Notes: generated by a model not told the origin, from the sequence alone. Counted from the first letter of the stretch, positions 27,497-37,268 are shown. The stretch: DNA of 64,000 nt from Billgrantia desiderata (GCA_011742915.1 JAAQTN010000015.1:1-64000); one strand, 5' to 3'. Made by a program: numbers and translations.

Positions 27497-28861
27497 ATGA
27501 CGACGATAAGCTCTCTGGGCATCGGTTCCGGGCTGGACCTCAATGGTCTGCTCGATCAGCTCAATGCGGCCGAGCGCAAGAAACTCGAGCCGATCAAGAT
27601 GCAGCAGAAGAACCATCAGGCCAAGATATCGGCCTATGGCAAGCTGCAGAGTGCGCTGACCAAGCTGCAGGAAGCGGCCGCCAAGCTCAACGACCCCAAA
27701 TTTTTCCAGAACGTCTCGAGCAATGTCGTCGGCAGCGGCGTGAAGGCGGCGGCCAAATCGGATGCGCCGCCGGGGCGTTACTCGGTCAATGTCGAACAGC
27801 TTGCGACCGCCCAAAGCATTGTCGCCAATGGGGTGGAGAGCCGGACCGCTCAGCTTGGCGCTGGGCAGGTCACCTTGACGCTTGGCAATGGCACGACGAA
27901 AGAGGTCGCAATCGACCCTGCCAAGAGTTCGCTCGAGGATATTCGAAAGGCGATCAATGACAGCAAGTCGGGTGTTACAGCGACCATCGTCAACGATGGT
28001 TCCGGTACGCCTCATCGCTTGGTGCTAACGTCCAACAAGACCGGTACCGAAGCAGCGGTAACGGCGGAGTTTTCAGGCGCGCTCGCTGACCGGCTGGGCG
28101 CCGTGGCCGATGTCACGGTCTCTGCTCAGAACGCCTCGCTGACGGTGAATGGCATTGCCATCACCAGTCAGACCAACCAGGTGGAAGGGGCCATCCAGGG
28201 GGTGACGCTGGACCTGGAAGAGAAGACCAAGGAGGACGGCAGTGTCACGGTGGTGGTGGAGCGCAATACCCTGGCCATACGCGAGGGCATCAGCGGCTTC
28301 GTCAAGGCTTACAATGACCTGCGCAAGACCATCGGTGAGCTGACCAGATTCGATGCCGATACCGGGGCCGCTGGTGAGCTGCTCGGCGACGGAGCCTTGC
28401 GCACCGTCGAGTCGCGCCTGCGGGGCGTGCTGAGTGGCGGAGTGGGCCAGGGCGAGCTGCGCATGCTATCGGACATCGGGATCACTCTGCAGCGCGACGG
28501 CACGCTAAAGCTCGATGAAGAGAAGATGAGCGGCCTGGTTGCCGCAAATCCCCAGGCGCTAGCCAATTTCTTTGCTGGTGAGAACAAGGCCGGCGGACTT
28601 TCAGGCAAGCTGGGTGAGACCCTGGATCAGGTGCTGCGCGACCGTGGTCTGCTTGACAACGCCAAGCGCGGGCTCGAGTCGCGCATCACCGGTCTCAAGG
28701 ACCGCCATGAGCGCATGGAGCGCAGCATCGAGCAGACCATCCAGCGCTACCGGGTGCAGTTCGGGCAGCTCGACGCCATGATCGCCAACATGAACCAGGT
28801 CAGTGATTACCTGTTCCAGCAGTTCGATATCATGAATGCCCAGCTTGGGCGCAAGAGATAA
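27497..28861 (+). CDS. fliD: Flagellar filament cap protein FliD
   Basis: FliD (HAP2) forms the cap that folds flagellin subunits at the filament tip. The 454-residue protein has the N-terminal block ISSLGIGSGLDLNGLLDQL, a central VTLDLEEKTKEDGSVTVVV segment (FliD core) and the C-terminal FliD domain ending in a coiled-coil stretch (DRHERMERSIEQTIQRYRVQF, quoted in part) and NQVSDYLFQQFD. AGGAAG precedes the ATG. It heads a fliD-fliS-fliT-fliK-like-fhlB cluster under a FliA promoter; flagellin itself is outside the window. Confidence 0.96.
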   Translation: MTTISSLGIGSGLDLNGLLDQLNAAERKKLEPIKMQQKNHQAKISAYGKLQSALTKLQEAAAKLNDPKFFQNVSSNVVGSGVKAAAKSDAPPGRYSVNVEQLATAQSIVANGVESRTAQLGAGQVTLTLGNGTTKEVAIDPAKSSLEDIRKAINDSKSGVTATIVNDGSGTPHRLVLTSNKTGTEAAVTAEFSGALADRLGAVADVTVSAQNASLTVNGIAITSQTNQVEGAIQGVTLDLEEKTKEDGSVTVVVERNTLAIREGISGFVKAYNDLRKTIGELTRFDADTGAAGELLGDGALRTVESRLRGVLSGGVGQGELRMLSDIGITLQRDGTLKLDEEKMSGLVAANPQALANFFAGENKAGGLSGKLGETLDQVLRDRGLLDNAKRGLESRITGLKDRHERMERSIEQTIQRYRVQFGQLDAMIANMNQVSDYLFQQFDIMNAQLGRKR

Positions 28862-28937
28862 GGAGCATCACGCTCGGTCGGGCCGCAACGTGATGCCGCA
28901 GCACTGAAAAATCATGTCACCATAGGAGAGTTTTGCC

Positions 28938-29357
28938 ATGACTGTCATGCGAGGAGCCGCCGCTTACGGCCGTGGTGCCGGGGCCTATGCACGGGTCGGC
29001 GTGGAGAGTGGCGTGATGTCGGCTTCACCGCACCAACTGATCGTGATGCTGTTCGACGGCGCCCAAGGAGCCATTCGCGCGGCTCGCATCCATATGCAAG
29101 CCGGGAACACGGCGGAGAAGGGCAAGTCCATTTCCAAGGCGTTGGACATCGTCAACAACGGCCTGCTGGCGGCGTTGGACCTGGAGAAGGGGGGGGAGAT
29201 CGCCGAGCGACTCGGTTCGCTCTACGATTACATCGGCAGGCTGCTGCTGGCGGCCAACCTGCATAACGATCAGGAAAGCCTCGATCAGGCCGAGAGCCTG
29301 TTGGACGACATCGCGTCGGCTTGGCGCGAGATTGGAAGCGCAGGAGTGCAAGGTTGA
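28938..29357 (+). CDS. fliS: Flagellin export chaperone FliS
   Basis: FliS binds the flagellin C-terminus and prevents early polymerisation. This protein has 139 residues, near the usual 125-135. It carries the typical YARVGVESGVMSASPHQLIVMLFDGA start of the helical bundle (seen in parts as ASPHQLIVMLFDGA) and a LYDYIGRLLLAANLHND helix. The ATG follows AGGAGAG. The preceding 76-base gap holds an 8-bp inverted repeat (GCATCACG ... CGTGATGC, 28864-28893). Its stop abuts the fliT start, so the two are translationally linked. Confidence 0.93.
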   Translation: MTVMRGAAAYGRGAGAYARVGVESGVMSASPHQLIVMLFDGAQGAIRAARIHMQAGNTAEKGKSISKALDIVNNGLLAALDLEKGGEIAERLGSLYDYIGRLLLAANLHNDQESLDQAESLLDDIASAWREIGSAGVQG

Positions 29358-29741
29358 ATGGCAATGTCCACCGCACGCGCCGTCCTTGACGGCTATTCCC
29401 AGCTCAGGCGGCAGGTCGCCCTCATGCTTGAGCTGGCAAGAGCCGGTGAGTGGGATGCCCTCATCGAGCGGCAATCGGGCTACCTGCAGCTAGCGGACCG
29501 GCTCCGGCAGCTCGACAAGGAGGCCGAGCTCAACCAGGCGGAGGTTCAGCTCAAGGCCGATCTGCTCGAGGCGATTCTGGCCGACGACCTGGCCATTCGT
29601 GAGCAACTGCTGGCACGCCGCAGTGAGCTCGGACAGCTGATGGGGGCCAGCCGGCGTCAGCGTGACCTGCACCGCAGCTATGGCAAGCAGGCAGTCTCGG
29701 TCGTTGAAGCAAGCGACAAGTTCGGTCCGGAGACGCCGTGA
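29358..29741 (+). CDS. fliT: FliT-like flagellar export chaperone
   Basis: This 127-residue, mostly helical and charged protein sits directly after fliS, as fliT does in many Gammaproteobacteria. The FliT-like features are a YSQLRRQVALMLELARAGEWD first helix (quoted in part) followed by ALIERQSGYLQL and a long helix with DLAIREQLLARRSELGQL. In enterobacteria FliT chaperones FliD and binds FlhDC to inhibit class 2 promoters, which would be relevant because flhDC lies close downstream. Sequence identity in this family is low; the call leans on position, size and pattern. Confidence 0.8.
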   Translation: MAMSTARAVLDGYSQLRRQVALMLELARAGEWDALIERQSGYLQLADRLRQLDKEAELNQAEVQLKADLLEAILADDLAIREQLLARRSELGQLMGASRRQRDLHRSYGKQAVSVVEASDKFGPETP

Positions 29742-31057
29742 GTGGCATAACGCCGCTACTGGATACGCTGCTCCATCAGGTACTGGGCAAGCGTGTCGAT
29801 ACGGCGCCGCCGCGTGATCTGAACGAGCCCGTACGCCCAGTCGATCCCGGCGAGGGCCCTCGGGCGCTGCACAGCGATTCGCGCCTGGACGGGAGGCGAC
29901 CTCTCGTTAGTCCTCTCCCTGGTGCGACGACGCCGTCTCAGCGCGGTGAGGGGCAAACGCCGCGAGCCGATTCACTATCGTCACCCGCTTCCACCCAGAC
30001 CCACTTCAGTCCCTCGGCACGCACCATTGCCGATCTTCTGCTGCGCTTTCCGGCTCCACCCTCGGTATTGAGCGCACCTGCTCCACTGATGGGGGCGAAC
30101 GAGGCGCCGGGTGCCACGACACTGGCTGATAGGTTGCAGACAGCCATACGCGACAGCGGACTTTTTTACGAATCGCATCTCTTGCGCTGGTATCGGGGTG
30201 AGGTGAGTCGCCAGCAGCTGGAGCGTGAGCCGCAGATGCTACGCACCCTGCGCTTCACGCCGGTATCGACAGCGCAAGGAGCGACTGGTGCTGCGCCTGC
30301 CGCGCCGTCGGCCGGACTAACGCAGGCCGTAGGCATGCCACCAGGTTCTGCCCAGGCGGGCCCGGGCCAATCGATACCGGGTCAGCCGATACCGGGGCAG
30401 GCAATACAGGGTCAGACGATCCCGGGGCAGGCCGCGCAGACCTATACCGCAACCGAATCGCTGTATCCTGCCGCAGCGCGTGGCGAGCGCTCAGGTAGTG
30501 ATGCGCAATCTGCCCTACCTGGGGCGGCAAGGGCAGTTTCCGCGTCTGCTGTGTCCCGTGAGGGTGCGGAGGTGTCGGCGCGTGAGGCCGTCGATGCGAC
30601 GCTGCGGACCCGCAGCGAGCCCGTACATGAAAGCCTCCAGGGGGTGGTCCGTCACCAGCTCGAGATGTTGGTCACGCCCATCCTGCGCTGGGAAGGGGAC
30701 GTCTGGTCGGGCATTTTTCTGGCCCTGATGATACATATGCCTGCCGGTGCCAGACGCGAAGGTGAGGAGTCTCCATCGGACGAGAATGAGGGGTCCTCGT
30801 CGCAAGCTTGGCACTCCGAGCTCCAGTTGACGGTGCCCAGCCTGGGGGAGATTCGCGTTGCCCTGTGGTTGCAGGAGCAGCAGGTCAGGCTGCAATTGTT
30901 GAGCCGGGACGACGCTGCGCTGGGCGCGCTGCAGGCCGGAGTGCCCGAACTCGAACGCCGGCTCAGGGCTGCCGGGCTCGAGACGGTATTGATCGATGCT
31001 CGTCCGTGGGAGTCGGGAGCGGATGGAGGAGAAGAGCATGACGAAGCCCAAGCCTGA
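29738..31057 (+). CDS. FliK-like hook-length control protein
   Basis: This 439-residue protein starts at a GTG overlapping fliT by four bases. The C-terminal 130 residues look like the Flg_hook (FliK C) domain: an ILRWEGDVWSGIFLALMIHMP stretch, WHSELQLTVPSLGEIRVALWL and QQVRLQLLSRDDAALGAL. The N-terminal and middle parts are Pro/Gly/Gln-rich, with five near-identical GQxIPGQ repeats at about 30,355-30,440. FliK sets hook length and triggers the switch in export specificity through FlhB. A canonical fliK in the hook-basal-body cluster may exist elsewhere, so this may be a second copy. It overlaps the next gene by 20 bases. Confidence 0.75.
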   Translation: MSGITPLLDTLLHQVLGKRVDTAPPRDLNEPVRPVDPGEGPRALHSDSRLDGRRPLVSPLPGATTPSQRGEGQTPRADSLSSPASTQTHFSPSARTIADLLLRFPAPPSVLSAPAPLMGANEAPGATTLADRLQTAIRDSGLFYESHLLRWYRGEVSRQQLEREPQMLRTLRFTPVSTAQGATGAAPAAPSAGLTQAVGMPPGSAQAGPGQSIPGQPIPGQAIQGQTIPGQAAQTYTATESLYPAAARGERSGSDAQSALPGAARAVSASAVSREGAEVSAREAVDATLRTRSEPVHESLQGVVRHQLEMLVTPILRWEGDVWSGIFLALMIHMPAGARREGEESPSDENEGSSSQAWHSELQLTVPSLGEIRVALWLQEQQVRLQLLSRDDAALGALQAGVPELERRLRAAGLETVLIDARPWESGADGGEEHDEAQA

Positions 31058-31328
31058 GCGTCGTCGCCAGGCGGTGGCACTGGCCTATCGCGACGGCGAC
31101 GATGCGCCGCGAGTGCTGGCCAAGGGCTACGGTGACATGGCGGAACGAATCCTGGCCGAAGCTCAGCGGCAGGGGATCTACGTCCACGATGCGCCGGAGC
31201 TGGTATCGCTGCTGATGGGGCTGGATCTCGATGAGCGCATCCCGCCGATGCTCTATCAGGTCATTGCCAAACTGCTCGTTTGGGTCTACGAAATCGCTGA
31301 TGCACAGAGTATACAAAGAAACGAATAG
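31038..31328 (+). CDS. FlhB-C-like export-switch protein (FhlB type)
   Basis: This 96-residue soluble protein matches only the C-terminal cytoplasmic part of FlhB/YscU: AVALAYRDGDDAPRVLAKG, then AERILAEAQRQGIYV and DERIPPMLYQVIAKLL. It has no membrane segments and no NPTH autocleavage site. Such proteins (FhlB, YlqH) can partly replace FlhB-C in export switching. The ATG at 31038 follows GGAGGAG, and the start overlaps the fliK-like gene. The full-length flhB is at 48,350. Confidence 0.85.
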   Translation: MTKPKPERRRQAVALAYRDGDDAPRVLAKGYGDMAERILAEAQRQGIYVHDAPELVSLLMGLDLDERIPPMLYQVIAKLLVWVYEIADAQSIQRNE

Positions 31329-31652
31329 TGGCTTTATGTAAATTTTTGTAATCAAATAGGTTTTCCTGACGATTTGTCAAGTGTGGTGTGTAATCTTTTT
31401 TGTGTTGCCGCACAAGGTGTTAACAAACTAGTCCTAAAGTGTTAGCAGGCTCAGCATCATGCCTTAATCAGCTTGTGGTGCTCTAGTGGTTGGCAGGTAG
31501 CAAAACAGTGGTCACAATGCAGTTGTAGGCTCTTTTATGGCTTTCAGTGTCGTGATGGGTGCTTTTGCTTCGCCTGCACGACCTGAGCCTCGACACAGAA
31601 AGTAACAAAAATATAAGTACACGTGATTCAACCGCGTGCAGGGAACCCCAAA
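31329..31652 (+). promoter_or_regulatory. Long AT-rich leader upstream of flhDC
   Basis: These 324 bases hold no gene. They are more AT-rich than their neighbours (runs such as AAATTTTTGTAATC and AATCTTTTTTG), as expected for the heavily regulated promoter of the flagellar master operon. I could not place a single convincing promoter. A good ribosome-binding site before flhD (AGGGAA) is present. Confidence 0.45.
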
Positions 31653-31979
31653 ATGAAGAACGCAAACCACCTGGATGAAATCCAGGAGCTCAATCTTGCC
31701 TATCTGCTTCTGGCCCAGCGACTGCTCAACGACGACCGCGCCGCGGCCATGTTCCGCCTGAAGATCGATGGCGAAACCGCCGATCTGCTGCTTTCGCTCG
31801 GTGCGGCACAGCTGACGCGCCTGGCGCGTACCAATCAACTGCTCTGCCACTTCGGTTTCGAAGGCGCCGAGCAACTGCGTCAAGTCGTCGATAACCCTCG
31901 TGACAATGGATTGTCCCAGTTCCACGCCTCGCTGCTGATGGCAGGCCGTGGAGCGACTTCCATGTTGCGGGAGGTGTGA
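31653..31979 (+). CDS. flhD: Flagellar master regulator subunit FlhD
   Basis: FlhD and FlhC form the FlhD4C2 activator of class 2 flagellar promoters. The 108-residue protein has the family core [36 protein letters not shown] and [16 protein letters not shown] (each quoted separately). It is translated with flhC one base downstream. A FlhDC system is typical of enterobacteria and some other groups, including Halomonadaceae, while Pseudomonas and Vibrio use FleQ/FlrA instead; no such sigma-54 regulator is seen here. Confidence 0.95.
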   Translation: MKNANHLDEIQELNLAYLLLAQRLLNDDRAAAMFRLKIDGETADLLLSLGAAQLTRLARTNQLLCHFGFEGAEQLRQVVDNPRDNGLSQFHASLLMAGRGATSMLREV

Positions 31980-31980
31980 A

Positions 31981-32556
31981 ATGACACAAAAAAGCCTCGT
32001 CGAGGAGATGCAGCAGGTCCAGTTGGCGATTGAGTTGATCGAGCTGGGCGCGCGCCTGCAGGTGTTGGAAACCGAGACCGACCTGAGCCGGGCCCGCCTG
32101 ATTCGGCTGTTCAAGGAAGTGCGTGGCATGTCGCCGCCCAAGGGCATGCTGCCGTTCTCCACCGATTGGTTCATTACCTGGCTGCCCAACGTACATGCCT
32201 CGCTGTTCTACAACATCTATCGCAATCTGCTCGAGGAGCAGGGGTGCGAGAGAATGCAGGCCTTCGTCACTGCCTATCGTCTCTACGGTGAGCAGGTCGG
32301 CATCGACCAGGCCGAGCCGGTGCTGGCGTTGACCCGCGCCTGGACCCTGGTGCGCTTCTTCGAAAGCGATCTGCTCCAGCTTTCGGCATGTACCCACTGC
32401 AGCGGCCACTTCGTGACCCACGCCCATACCCCAGACCACGATTACGTCTGCGGTATCTGCATGCCGCCTTCGCGTGCCGGCAAGACACGCAAGCGTCGTG
32501 AACGGGAGGCTGCGGATATCGATCAGGAAGCGACGCTGGTCAAGCGAGTGGGCTGA
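31981..32556 (+). CDS. flhC: Flagellar master regulator subunit FlhC
   Basis: The 191-residue protein, like E. coli FlhC (192), has the four zinc-binding cysteines in the C-terminal half: CTHC and CGIC. Other family markers are [19 protein letters not shown] and [21 protein letters not shown] (two adjacent blocks). It follows flhD immediately, so the two are made together. The C-terminus is basic (KTRKRRER). Confidence 0.96.
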   Translation: MTQKSLVEEMQQVQLAIELIELGARLQVLETETDLSRARLIRLFKEVRGMSPPKGMLPFSTDWFITWLPNVHASLFYNIYRNLLEEQGCERMQAFVTAYRLYGEQVGIDQAEPVLALTRAWTLVRFFESDLLQLSACTHCSGHFVTHAHTPDHDYVCGICMPPSRAGKTRKRREREAADIDQEATLVKRVG

Positions 32557-32582
32557 GCCGTGCTCGCTTGCTTGTCGCGCTT

Positions 32583-32610
32583 GAACGCCGCCTCTACTGG
32601 GGCGGCGTTC
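32583..32610 (+). terminator. Probable terminator after flhC
   Basis: GAACGCCGCC (32583-32592) and GGCGGCGTTC (32601-32610) form a perfect 10-bp GC-rich stem with an 8-base loop, 26 bases after the flhC stop. The following TGCTATCTATCC is only moderately T-rich. Confidence 0.65.
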
Positions 32611-32654
32611 TGCTATCTATCCACAAGAATTCGTTTCTTTTTTTCTCTGAGGCC

Positions 32655-32681
32655 TCAAGTGTTGCCGAGCCTGGCCGATAG
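32655..32681 (+). promoter_or_regulatory. FliA (sigma-28) promoter of motA
   Basis: TCAAGTGT (32655-32662), 11 bases, then GCCGATAG (32674-32681). It lies about 40 bases before motA and fits the class 3 expression of the motAB-cheAW operon. Confidence 0.85.
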
Positions 32682-32723
32682 ATTGGGTTAACGACGACTC
32701 GCATCCACTGAAGGGTATCGGTT

Positions 32724-33596
32724 GTGCTGATTCTGCTCGGTTACATCGTAGTCACACTGTGCGTCTTCGGCGGCTTCGTGCTGGCCGGCGGCTTCCTTGG
32801 TCCGCTTTACCAGCCTACTGAGATGCTGATGATCGGCGGCGCTGGCGTGGGGGCGTTCATCGCTGCCAACAACGGCAAGGCGATCAAGGCTACGTTCAAG
32901 ATATTCCCCAAGCTCAAGCGTACCAAGAAGTACAACAAGGAGATGTACCTCGAACTGCTGGCGGTACAGTTCAAGCTGCTGACCAAGGTGCGCCGCGAAG
33001 GCATGTTGGGCATCGAGCGCGACATCGACAGTCCTCAGGAGAGTGCGTTGTTCCAGGAGCACCCCAAGGTACTGGCCGATCCGATGATCATGAACTTCCT
33101 CACCGACTACCTGCGCTTGATGGTGGCCGGCGGCATGGACCCCATGGAGATCGACGAACTGATGCTCCATGAGATCGAGACCTTCGAACAGGAGGCGCAC
33201 ATTCCGGCGGATGCCATCGCCAAGGTGGGCGACGCCATGCCGGCGTTCGGTATCGTGGCCGCCGTCATGGGGGTGGTGAAGGCGCTGACCTATGCCGATG
33301 CCGGTCCGGAGCAGATGGGGGAGATGATCGCCCACGCCCTGGTCGGAACCTTCCTGGGAATTCTGATGGGTTACGGCTTCATCAACCCGGTGGCCAGTAG
33401 CATCGAGCGTCAGGCCAAGGAAGCGGAAAAGATGCTGCAGTGTGTTCGCATCACGCTGTTGGCCAGTTTGCACGGCTACGCACCGCAACTGGCGGTCGAG
33501 TTCGGACGCAAGGCCCTGCACACCGCCGATCGTCCGGGCTTCACCGAGCTCGAGACCTACGTGCGTAATGCCAAGTCGGGTGTGGCAGCGGAATGA
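32724..33596 (+). CDS. motA: Flagellar stator protein MotA
   Basis: MotA forms the ion channel and torque-generating ring with MotB. The 290-residue protein starts at GTG 32724 and has four membrane segments (LILLGYIVVTLCVFGGFVLA; EMLMIGGAGVGAFIAA; AKVGDAMPAFGIVAAVMGVV; HALVGTFLGILMGYGFI). The conserved prolines of the third helix region (PAFG) are present. The length is near that of E. coli MotA (295), and the sequence is of the proton-type MotA class rather than the shorter PomA class. The stop overlaps motB by four bases (ATGA). Confidence 0.96.
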   Translation: MLILLGYIVVTLCVFGGFVLAGGFLGPLYQPTEMLMIGGAGVGAFIAANNGKAIKATFKIFPKLKRTKKYNKEMYLELLAVQFKLLTKVRREGMLGIERDIDSPQESALFQEHPKVLADPMIMNFLTDYLRLMVAGGMDPMEIDELMLHEIETFEQEAHIPADAIAKVGDAMPAFGIVAAVMGVVKALTYADAGPEQMGEMIAHALVGTFLGILMGYGFINPVASSIERQAKEAEKMLQCVRITLLASLHGYAPQLAVEFGRKALHTADRPGFTELETYVRNAKSGVAAE

Positions 33597-34543
33597 GTGC
33601 GGCGGGAGACAAGCGCCCGATCATCATCCGGCGCAAGAAGGTCGTCCACGGCCACCATGGTGGGAGCTGGAAAATCGCCCTGGCCGACTTCATGACGGCT
33701 CTGATGGCCCTGTTCCTGGTGATGTGGATCCTGTCGGTGGCCAGCGACGAGCAGCGCCAGGGCGTGGCGGATTATTTCAGCACGCCGTTGACCAGTGCGG
33801 TCACGGGGGGAGATCGTTCGGGCAGTACCAGCGCTATACCTGGCGGCGGTCCCGACCCGGTCCACAGCGACGGCGAGCGGGCCCGCATCGATACGCGTGA
33901 GTTCTCGCGGCCCAGCGAGCAGCAGCGTCGCTTCTTCATGGATCTTCAGCGGCGCATCGAGGCGGCGATAGAGGCCGATCCCGAATTGCGCGAGCTGCGC
34001 CAGCAGATGCGCTTCGATCTGACGCCTGAGGGGTTGCGCATTCAGCTGCTCGACCACGAACTCCGGCCGATGTTCGCCATCGGCAGCGATCGCGTCGAGC
34101 CCTACATGCGCAGCCTGCTGCGGACCATTGCGCCGTTGCTCAACGACTTGCCCAACTACCTCAGTATCAGCGGTCACACGGACAGTCGGCCCTATGCGGG
34201 GGGGTATCGCGGCTACAGCAACTGGGAGCTCTCGAGCGATCGGGCCAATGCCTCGCGGCGTGAGCTGGTAGCCGGCGGGCTCGAGTCGGACAAGCTGCTG
34301 CGCGTATCGGGCTTCGCCGATCGCGTCATGGTGCCGGATACCGACCCGTTCGACGCCGACAACCGTCGCATCGAGCTGCTGGTGCTGCTGCCGGAAGTGG
34401 CGGAGTACATTCGTCGGCCGGGCATCCTGGGTGGGCCTGGCGTGCCGAGTCCGATGAGTACGCGTCTGGAGAGCGAGGTCGATCTGGCGCCCGTTGAACA
34501 ATTTACCGAAAGTTTGCGCCGCACGCTCAATCCCGAGCAGTGA
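33593..34543 (+). CDS. motB: Flagellar stator protein MotB
   Basis: MotB anchors the stator to peptidoglycan and carries the proton-binding Asp. In this 316-residue protein the single N-terminal helix reads WKIALADFMTALMALFLVMW, with the key Asp in LADF. The periplasmic OmpA-like domain holds ISGHTDSRPY and ELSSDRANASRREL, the peptidoglycan-binding motifs. It is co-translated with motA and lies 43 bases ahead of cheA. Confidence 0.96.
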   Translation: MSAAGDKRPIIIRRKKVVHGHHGGSWKIALADFMTALMALFLVMWILSVASDEQRQGVADYFSTPLTSAVTGGDRSGSTSAIPGGGPDPVHSDGERARIDTREFSRPSEQQRRFFMDLQRRIEAAIEADPELRELRQQMRFDLTPEGLRIQLLDHELRPMFAIGSDRVEPYMRSLLRTIAPLLNDLPNYLSISGHTDSRPYAGGYRGYSNWELSSDRANASRRELVAGGLESDKLLRVSGFADRVMVPDTDPFDADNRRIELLVLLPEVAEYIRRPGILGGPGVPSPMSTRLESEVDLAPVEQFTESLRRTLNPEQ

Positions 34544-34586
34544 GCGCGGTACTGAGAAATTCATTTGACACCAGGTGGTGAAGCGC

Positions 34587-36692
34587 ATGGATATCACGGA
34601 TTTCTATGACACTTTCTTCGAGGAAGCCGAAGAGCTGCTGGCCGACATGGAGCGCTACCTCCTGGAGCTCGACGTGGACGAGCCGGACAGCGAGCAGCTC
34701 AATGCCATCTTTCGCGCTGCCCATTCGATCAAGGGTGGTGCAGGCACGTTCGGCTTCGATGCCTTGCAGAAGACCACACACCTGTTCGAGAACCTGCTCG
34801 ACCATACCCGCAAGGGCGAGCTTCGGCTGCGTCGGGATATCGTCGATACCTTTCTGGAAACCAAGGACATGCTCAGCGATCAGCTAGACGCCTATCGCAA
34901 TGGCGACGAGCCCGATCAAGAGGCCTTCGAGCGCATCTGCCAGACGCTGCAGCGCCTGGCGCTCGAGGAGATCGGCCAGGACCTGGAGAGTGGGGCGCTG
35001 GTCGCCTCCACCCCTCAGCCTGTTGCGAAATCCGAACCCGAGCCCGAGGCCCTCGTTGAGCAGGGCGCGGCGAGCGGCTCCGATCTGCGTGTCGTGGCGC
35101 TGCTCAACGTTGGGGAGAAGGACCGACAGCTGCTCGTCGAAGAGCTGGGGCAACTGGGCGAGGTCATCGCGCAAGAGGGCGACGAGGCATGCTACGAGGT
35201 CACGCTCAGCTCCAGCGTGAGTAACGACGATATCGAGGCGGTGATGTGCTTCATCATCGACACCGATCAGATCAAGATTCGTGGTGCCGATACGGGAGGC
35301 GCGCCTCAGGCAGAGGCCCCGGTAGCGGCGCCCGAGGTAGAGAAGCAGCAGGCGGCCCCGGCCGCAGTGGAGCCGCCCCCCCTGGCCTCGTCCGCCGGCG
35401 GTGTCATGCCCGACAGCGGAAAGCCTGCCAAGGCGAAATCCAAGGCCAAGGGCGGCGGCGAGTCCACTTCGATTCGGGTCTCGGTCGACAAGGTCGATCA
35501 GATCATCAACCTGGTGGGCGAGCTGATCATCACCCAGTCGATGCTGGACCAGACCGTCAGCGAGATGGACAACGTCGCCAACAGTGCTCTGCAGAACGGC
35601 ATGAGCCTGCTGCAGCGCAATGCGCGGGACCTGCAGGAATCGGTCATGTCGATTCGAATGATCCCCATGGATTTCATCTTCAGCCGCTTCCCGCGGGTGG
35701 TGCGCGAAACCGCCGCCAAGTTGGGCAAGGAGATCGAGCTGGTCACGGAAGGCGAGTCCACCGAACTCGACAAGAGTCTCACCGAGCGCATCATCGACCC
35801 GCTGACGCACCTGGTGCGCAACAGTCTCGATCATGGCATCGAGCCGCCCGACGTGCGCCAGGCGGCAGGCAAGCCGCGTACCGGCAAGCTGGTGCTCTCG
35901 GCCAAGCATCAGGGCGGCAACATCATCATCGAGGTGATCGACGACGGCGCCGGTCTCAATCGCGACAGGCTGCTGGCCAAGGCGCGGGAGAACGGCCTGC
36001 CGGTCAGCGACGCCATGAGCGATGACGAGGTGTGGCAGCTCATCTTCGCGCCAGGGTTCTCCACCGCCAAGGAGGTCACCGATGTCTCCGGGCGCGGTGT
36101 CGGCATGGACGTTGTCAAGCGCAACATCCAGGGCATGGGCGGGCACGTGCAGATCATGTCCAGGCCGGGTGAAGGCACCACCATTCGTATCGTCCTGCCG
36201 CTGACGCTGGCGATTCTCGACGGTATGTCGATCAAGGTCGGCAACGAGATGTTCATACTGCCGCTCTCTGCCGTGCTCGAGTCGTTGCAGCCGTCGCGTG
36301 AGGACCTCTATGCCATGGCCGGCGACGATGTGGTGCTCAAGGTGCGCGACGAGTACCTGCCCGTAGTGGCGGTGCATGAAGCCCTTGACGTGCCCAAGGC
36401 CAAGACCGAACTGACCGAGACCATCGCCGTGATCGTGCAGGGGGAAGGGCGCCGCTATGCCCTGCTGGTCGATGACCTGGTCGGTCAGCAGCAGGTGGTC
36501 GTCAAGAACCTGGAAACCAATTACCGCAAGGTGCCGGGCGTCTCCGCCGCCACCATCCTGGGCGATGGCAGCGTGGCGCTGATTCTCGACATCACCGGCT
36601 TGCATCGCCTGAGCCGGGAAAAGAAGGAAAAGCGCCGGCCTGAGCGCAAACCGGCACTCGAAGCCCTCACCGACAAAGAGCTGGAGACCTGA
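34587..36692 (+). CDS. cheA: Chemotaxis histidine kinase CheA
   Basis: CheA passes phosphate from receptor arrays to CheY and CheB. ATG 34587 ([14 protein letters not shown]) gives 701 residues; a GTG at 34575 is possible. The order is: HPt domain with phosphorylated His46 in AAHSIKGG; a P2-like domain ([16 protein letters not shown] to DTDQIKIRG); a linker rich in Ala/Pro/Lys; a dimerisation domain ([20 protein letters not shown], in part); an ATPase with N-box [12 protein letters not shown] and [13 protein letters not shown]; and a C-terminal CheW-like domain. The operon motA-motB-cheA-cheW has the E. coli mocha layout. cheW starts two bases after the stop. Confidence 0.97.
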   Translation: MDITDFYDTFFEEAEELLADMERYLLELDVDEPDSEQLNAIFRAAHSIKGGAGTFGFDALQKTTHLFENLLDHTRKGELRLRRDIVDTFLETKDMLSDQLDAYRNGDEPDQEAFERICQTLQRLALEEIGQDLESGALVASTPQPVAKSEPEPEALVEQGAASGSDLRVVALLNVGEKDRQLLVEELGQLGEVIAQEGDEACYEVTLSSSVSNDDIEAVMCFIIDTDQIKIRGADTGGAPQAEAPVAAPEVEKQQAAPAAVEPPPLASSAGGVMPDSGKPAKAKSKAKGGGESTSIRVSVDKVDQIINLVGELIITQSMLDQTVSEMDNVANSALQNGMSLLQRNARDLQESVMSIRMIPMDFIFSRFPRVVRETAAKLGKEIELVTEGESTELDKSLTERIIDPLTHLVRNSLDHGIEPPDVRQAAGKPRTGKLVLSAKHQGGNIIIEVIDDGAGLNRDRLLAKARENGLPVSDAMSDDEVWQLIFAPGFSTAKEVTDVSGRGVGMDVVKRNIQGMGGHVQIMSRPGEGTTIRIVLPLTLAILDGMSIKVGNEMFILPLSAVLESLQPSREDLYAMAGDDVVLKVRDEYLPVVAVHEALDVPKAKTELTETIAVIVQGEGRRYALLVDDLVGQQQVVVKNLETNYRKVPGVSAATILGDGSVALILDITGLHRLSREKKEKRRPERKPALEALTDKELET

Positions 36693-36694
36693 TC

Positions 36695-37189
36695 ATGAAC
36701 CAGACGAATGATGCAGCACTGGCCGCCGCCGAAGCCCACAATCGCGAGTTCCTGGTGTTCTCGCTGGGCGAGGAAGAATACGCCATCGATATTCTCAAGG
36801 TGCAGGAAATTCGCGGCTACGAGAACGTGACCCGCATCGCCAACGCCCCGGACTTCATCAAGGGGGTGACCAACCTGCGCGGCGTCATCGTGCCTATCGT
36901 CGACCTGCGCATCAAGTTCCACCTCGACAAGGTGGAGTACGGCGGCCAGACCGTGGTGATCGTGGTGAACGTCGAAGATCGTGTCGTCGGTATCGTGGTG
37001 GATGGTGTATCCGACGTCATGACGCTCTCTCCGGACCAGATCAAGCCGGCCCCCGAATTCGGCGTCACCTTGTCATCGGATTTCCTCAGCGGCCTGGGCA
37101 GTCTCGACGATCGCATGTTGGTCATCGTCGACATCGACAAACTGCTCACCAGCGACGAGATGGAGCTGGTCGAGAGCGTCGCCGAGTGA
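36695..37189 (+). CDS. cheW: Chemotaxis coupling protein CheW
   Basis: CheW bridges chemoreceptors and CheA. The 164-residue protein is typical in length and has the SH3-like repeats of the family: [20 protein letters not shown], the [13 protein letters not shown] motif, and [14 protein letters not shown]. It is the last gene of the motA operon; a FliA promoter for the next receptor begins 6 bases after its stop. Confidence 0.97.
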   Translation: MNQTNDAALAAAEAHNREFLVFSLGEEEYAIDILKVQEIRGYENVTRIANAPDFIKGVTNLRGVIVPIVDLRIKFHLDKVEYGGQTVVIVVNVEDRVVGIVVDGVSDVMTLSPDQIKPAPEFGVTLSSDFLSGLGSLDDRMLVIVDIDKLLTSDEMELVESVAE

Positions 37190-37194
37190 GGTCG

Positions 37195-37221
37195 TCAAGT
37201 TTCTGACGGACAAGCCGATAT
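37195..37221 (+). promoter_or_regulatory. FliA (sigma-28) promoter of the receptor at 37269
   Basis: TCAAGTTT (37195-37202), 11 bases, then GCCGATAT (37214-37221): 7/8 and 7/8 against consensus. It lies 47 bases before the receptor start and just after cheW. Confidence 0.88.
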
Positions 37222-37268
37222 CACCATTACCGGCGGCTTGCTCGCAGGTAATTGCCAGGGGGAGAGAC

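Noticed and set aside
31435..31461. TAAAGTGT upstream of flhD as a FliA site
   Set aside because: The sequence 11 bases downstream (GCATCATG) does not match GCCGATAA.
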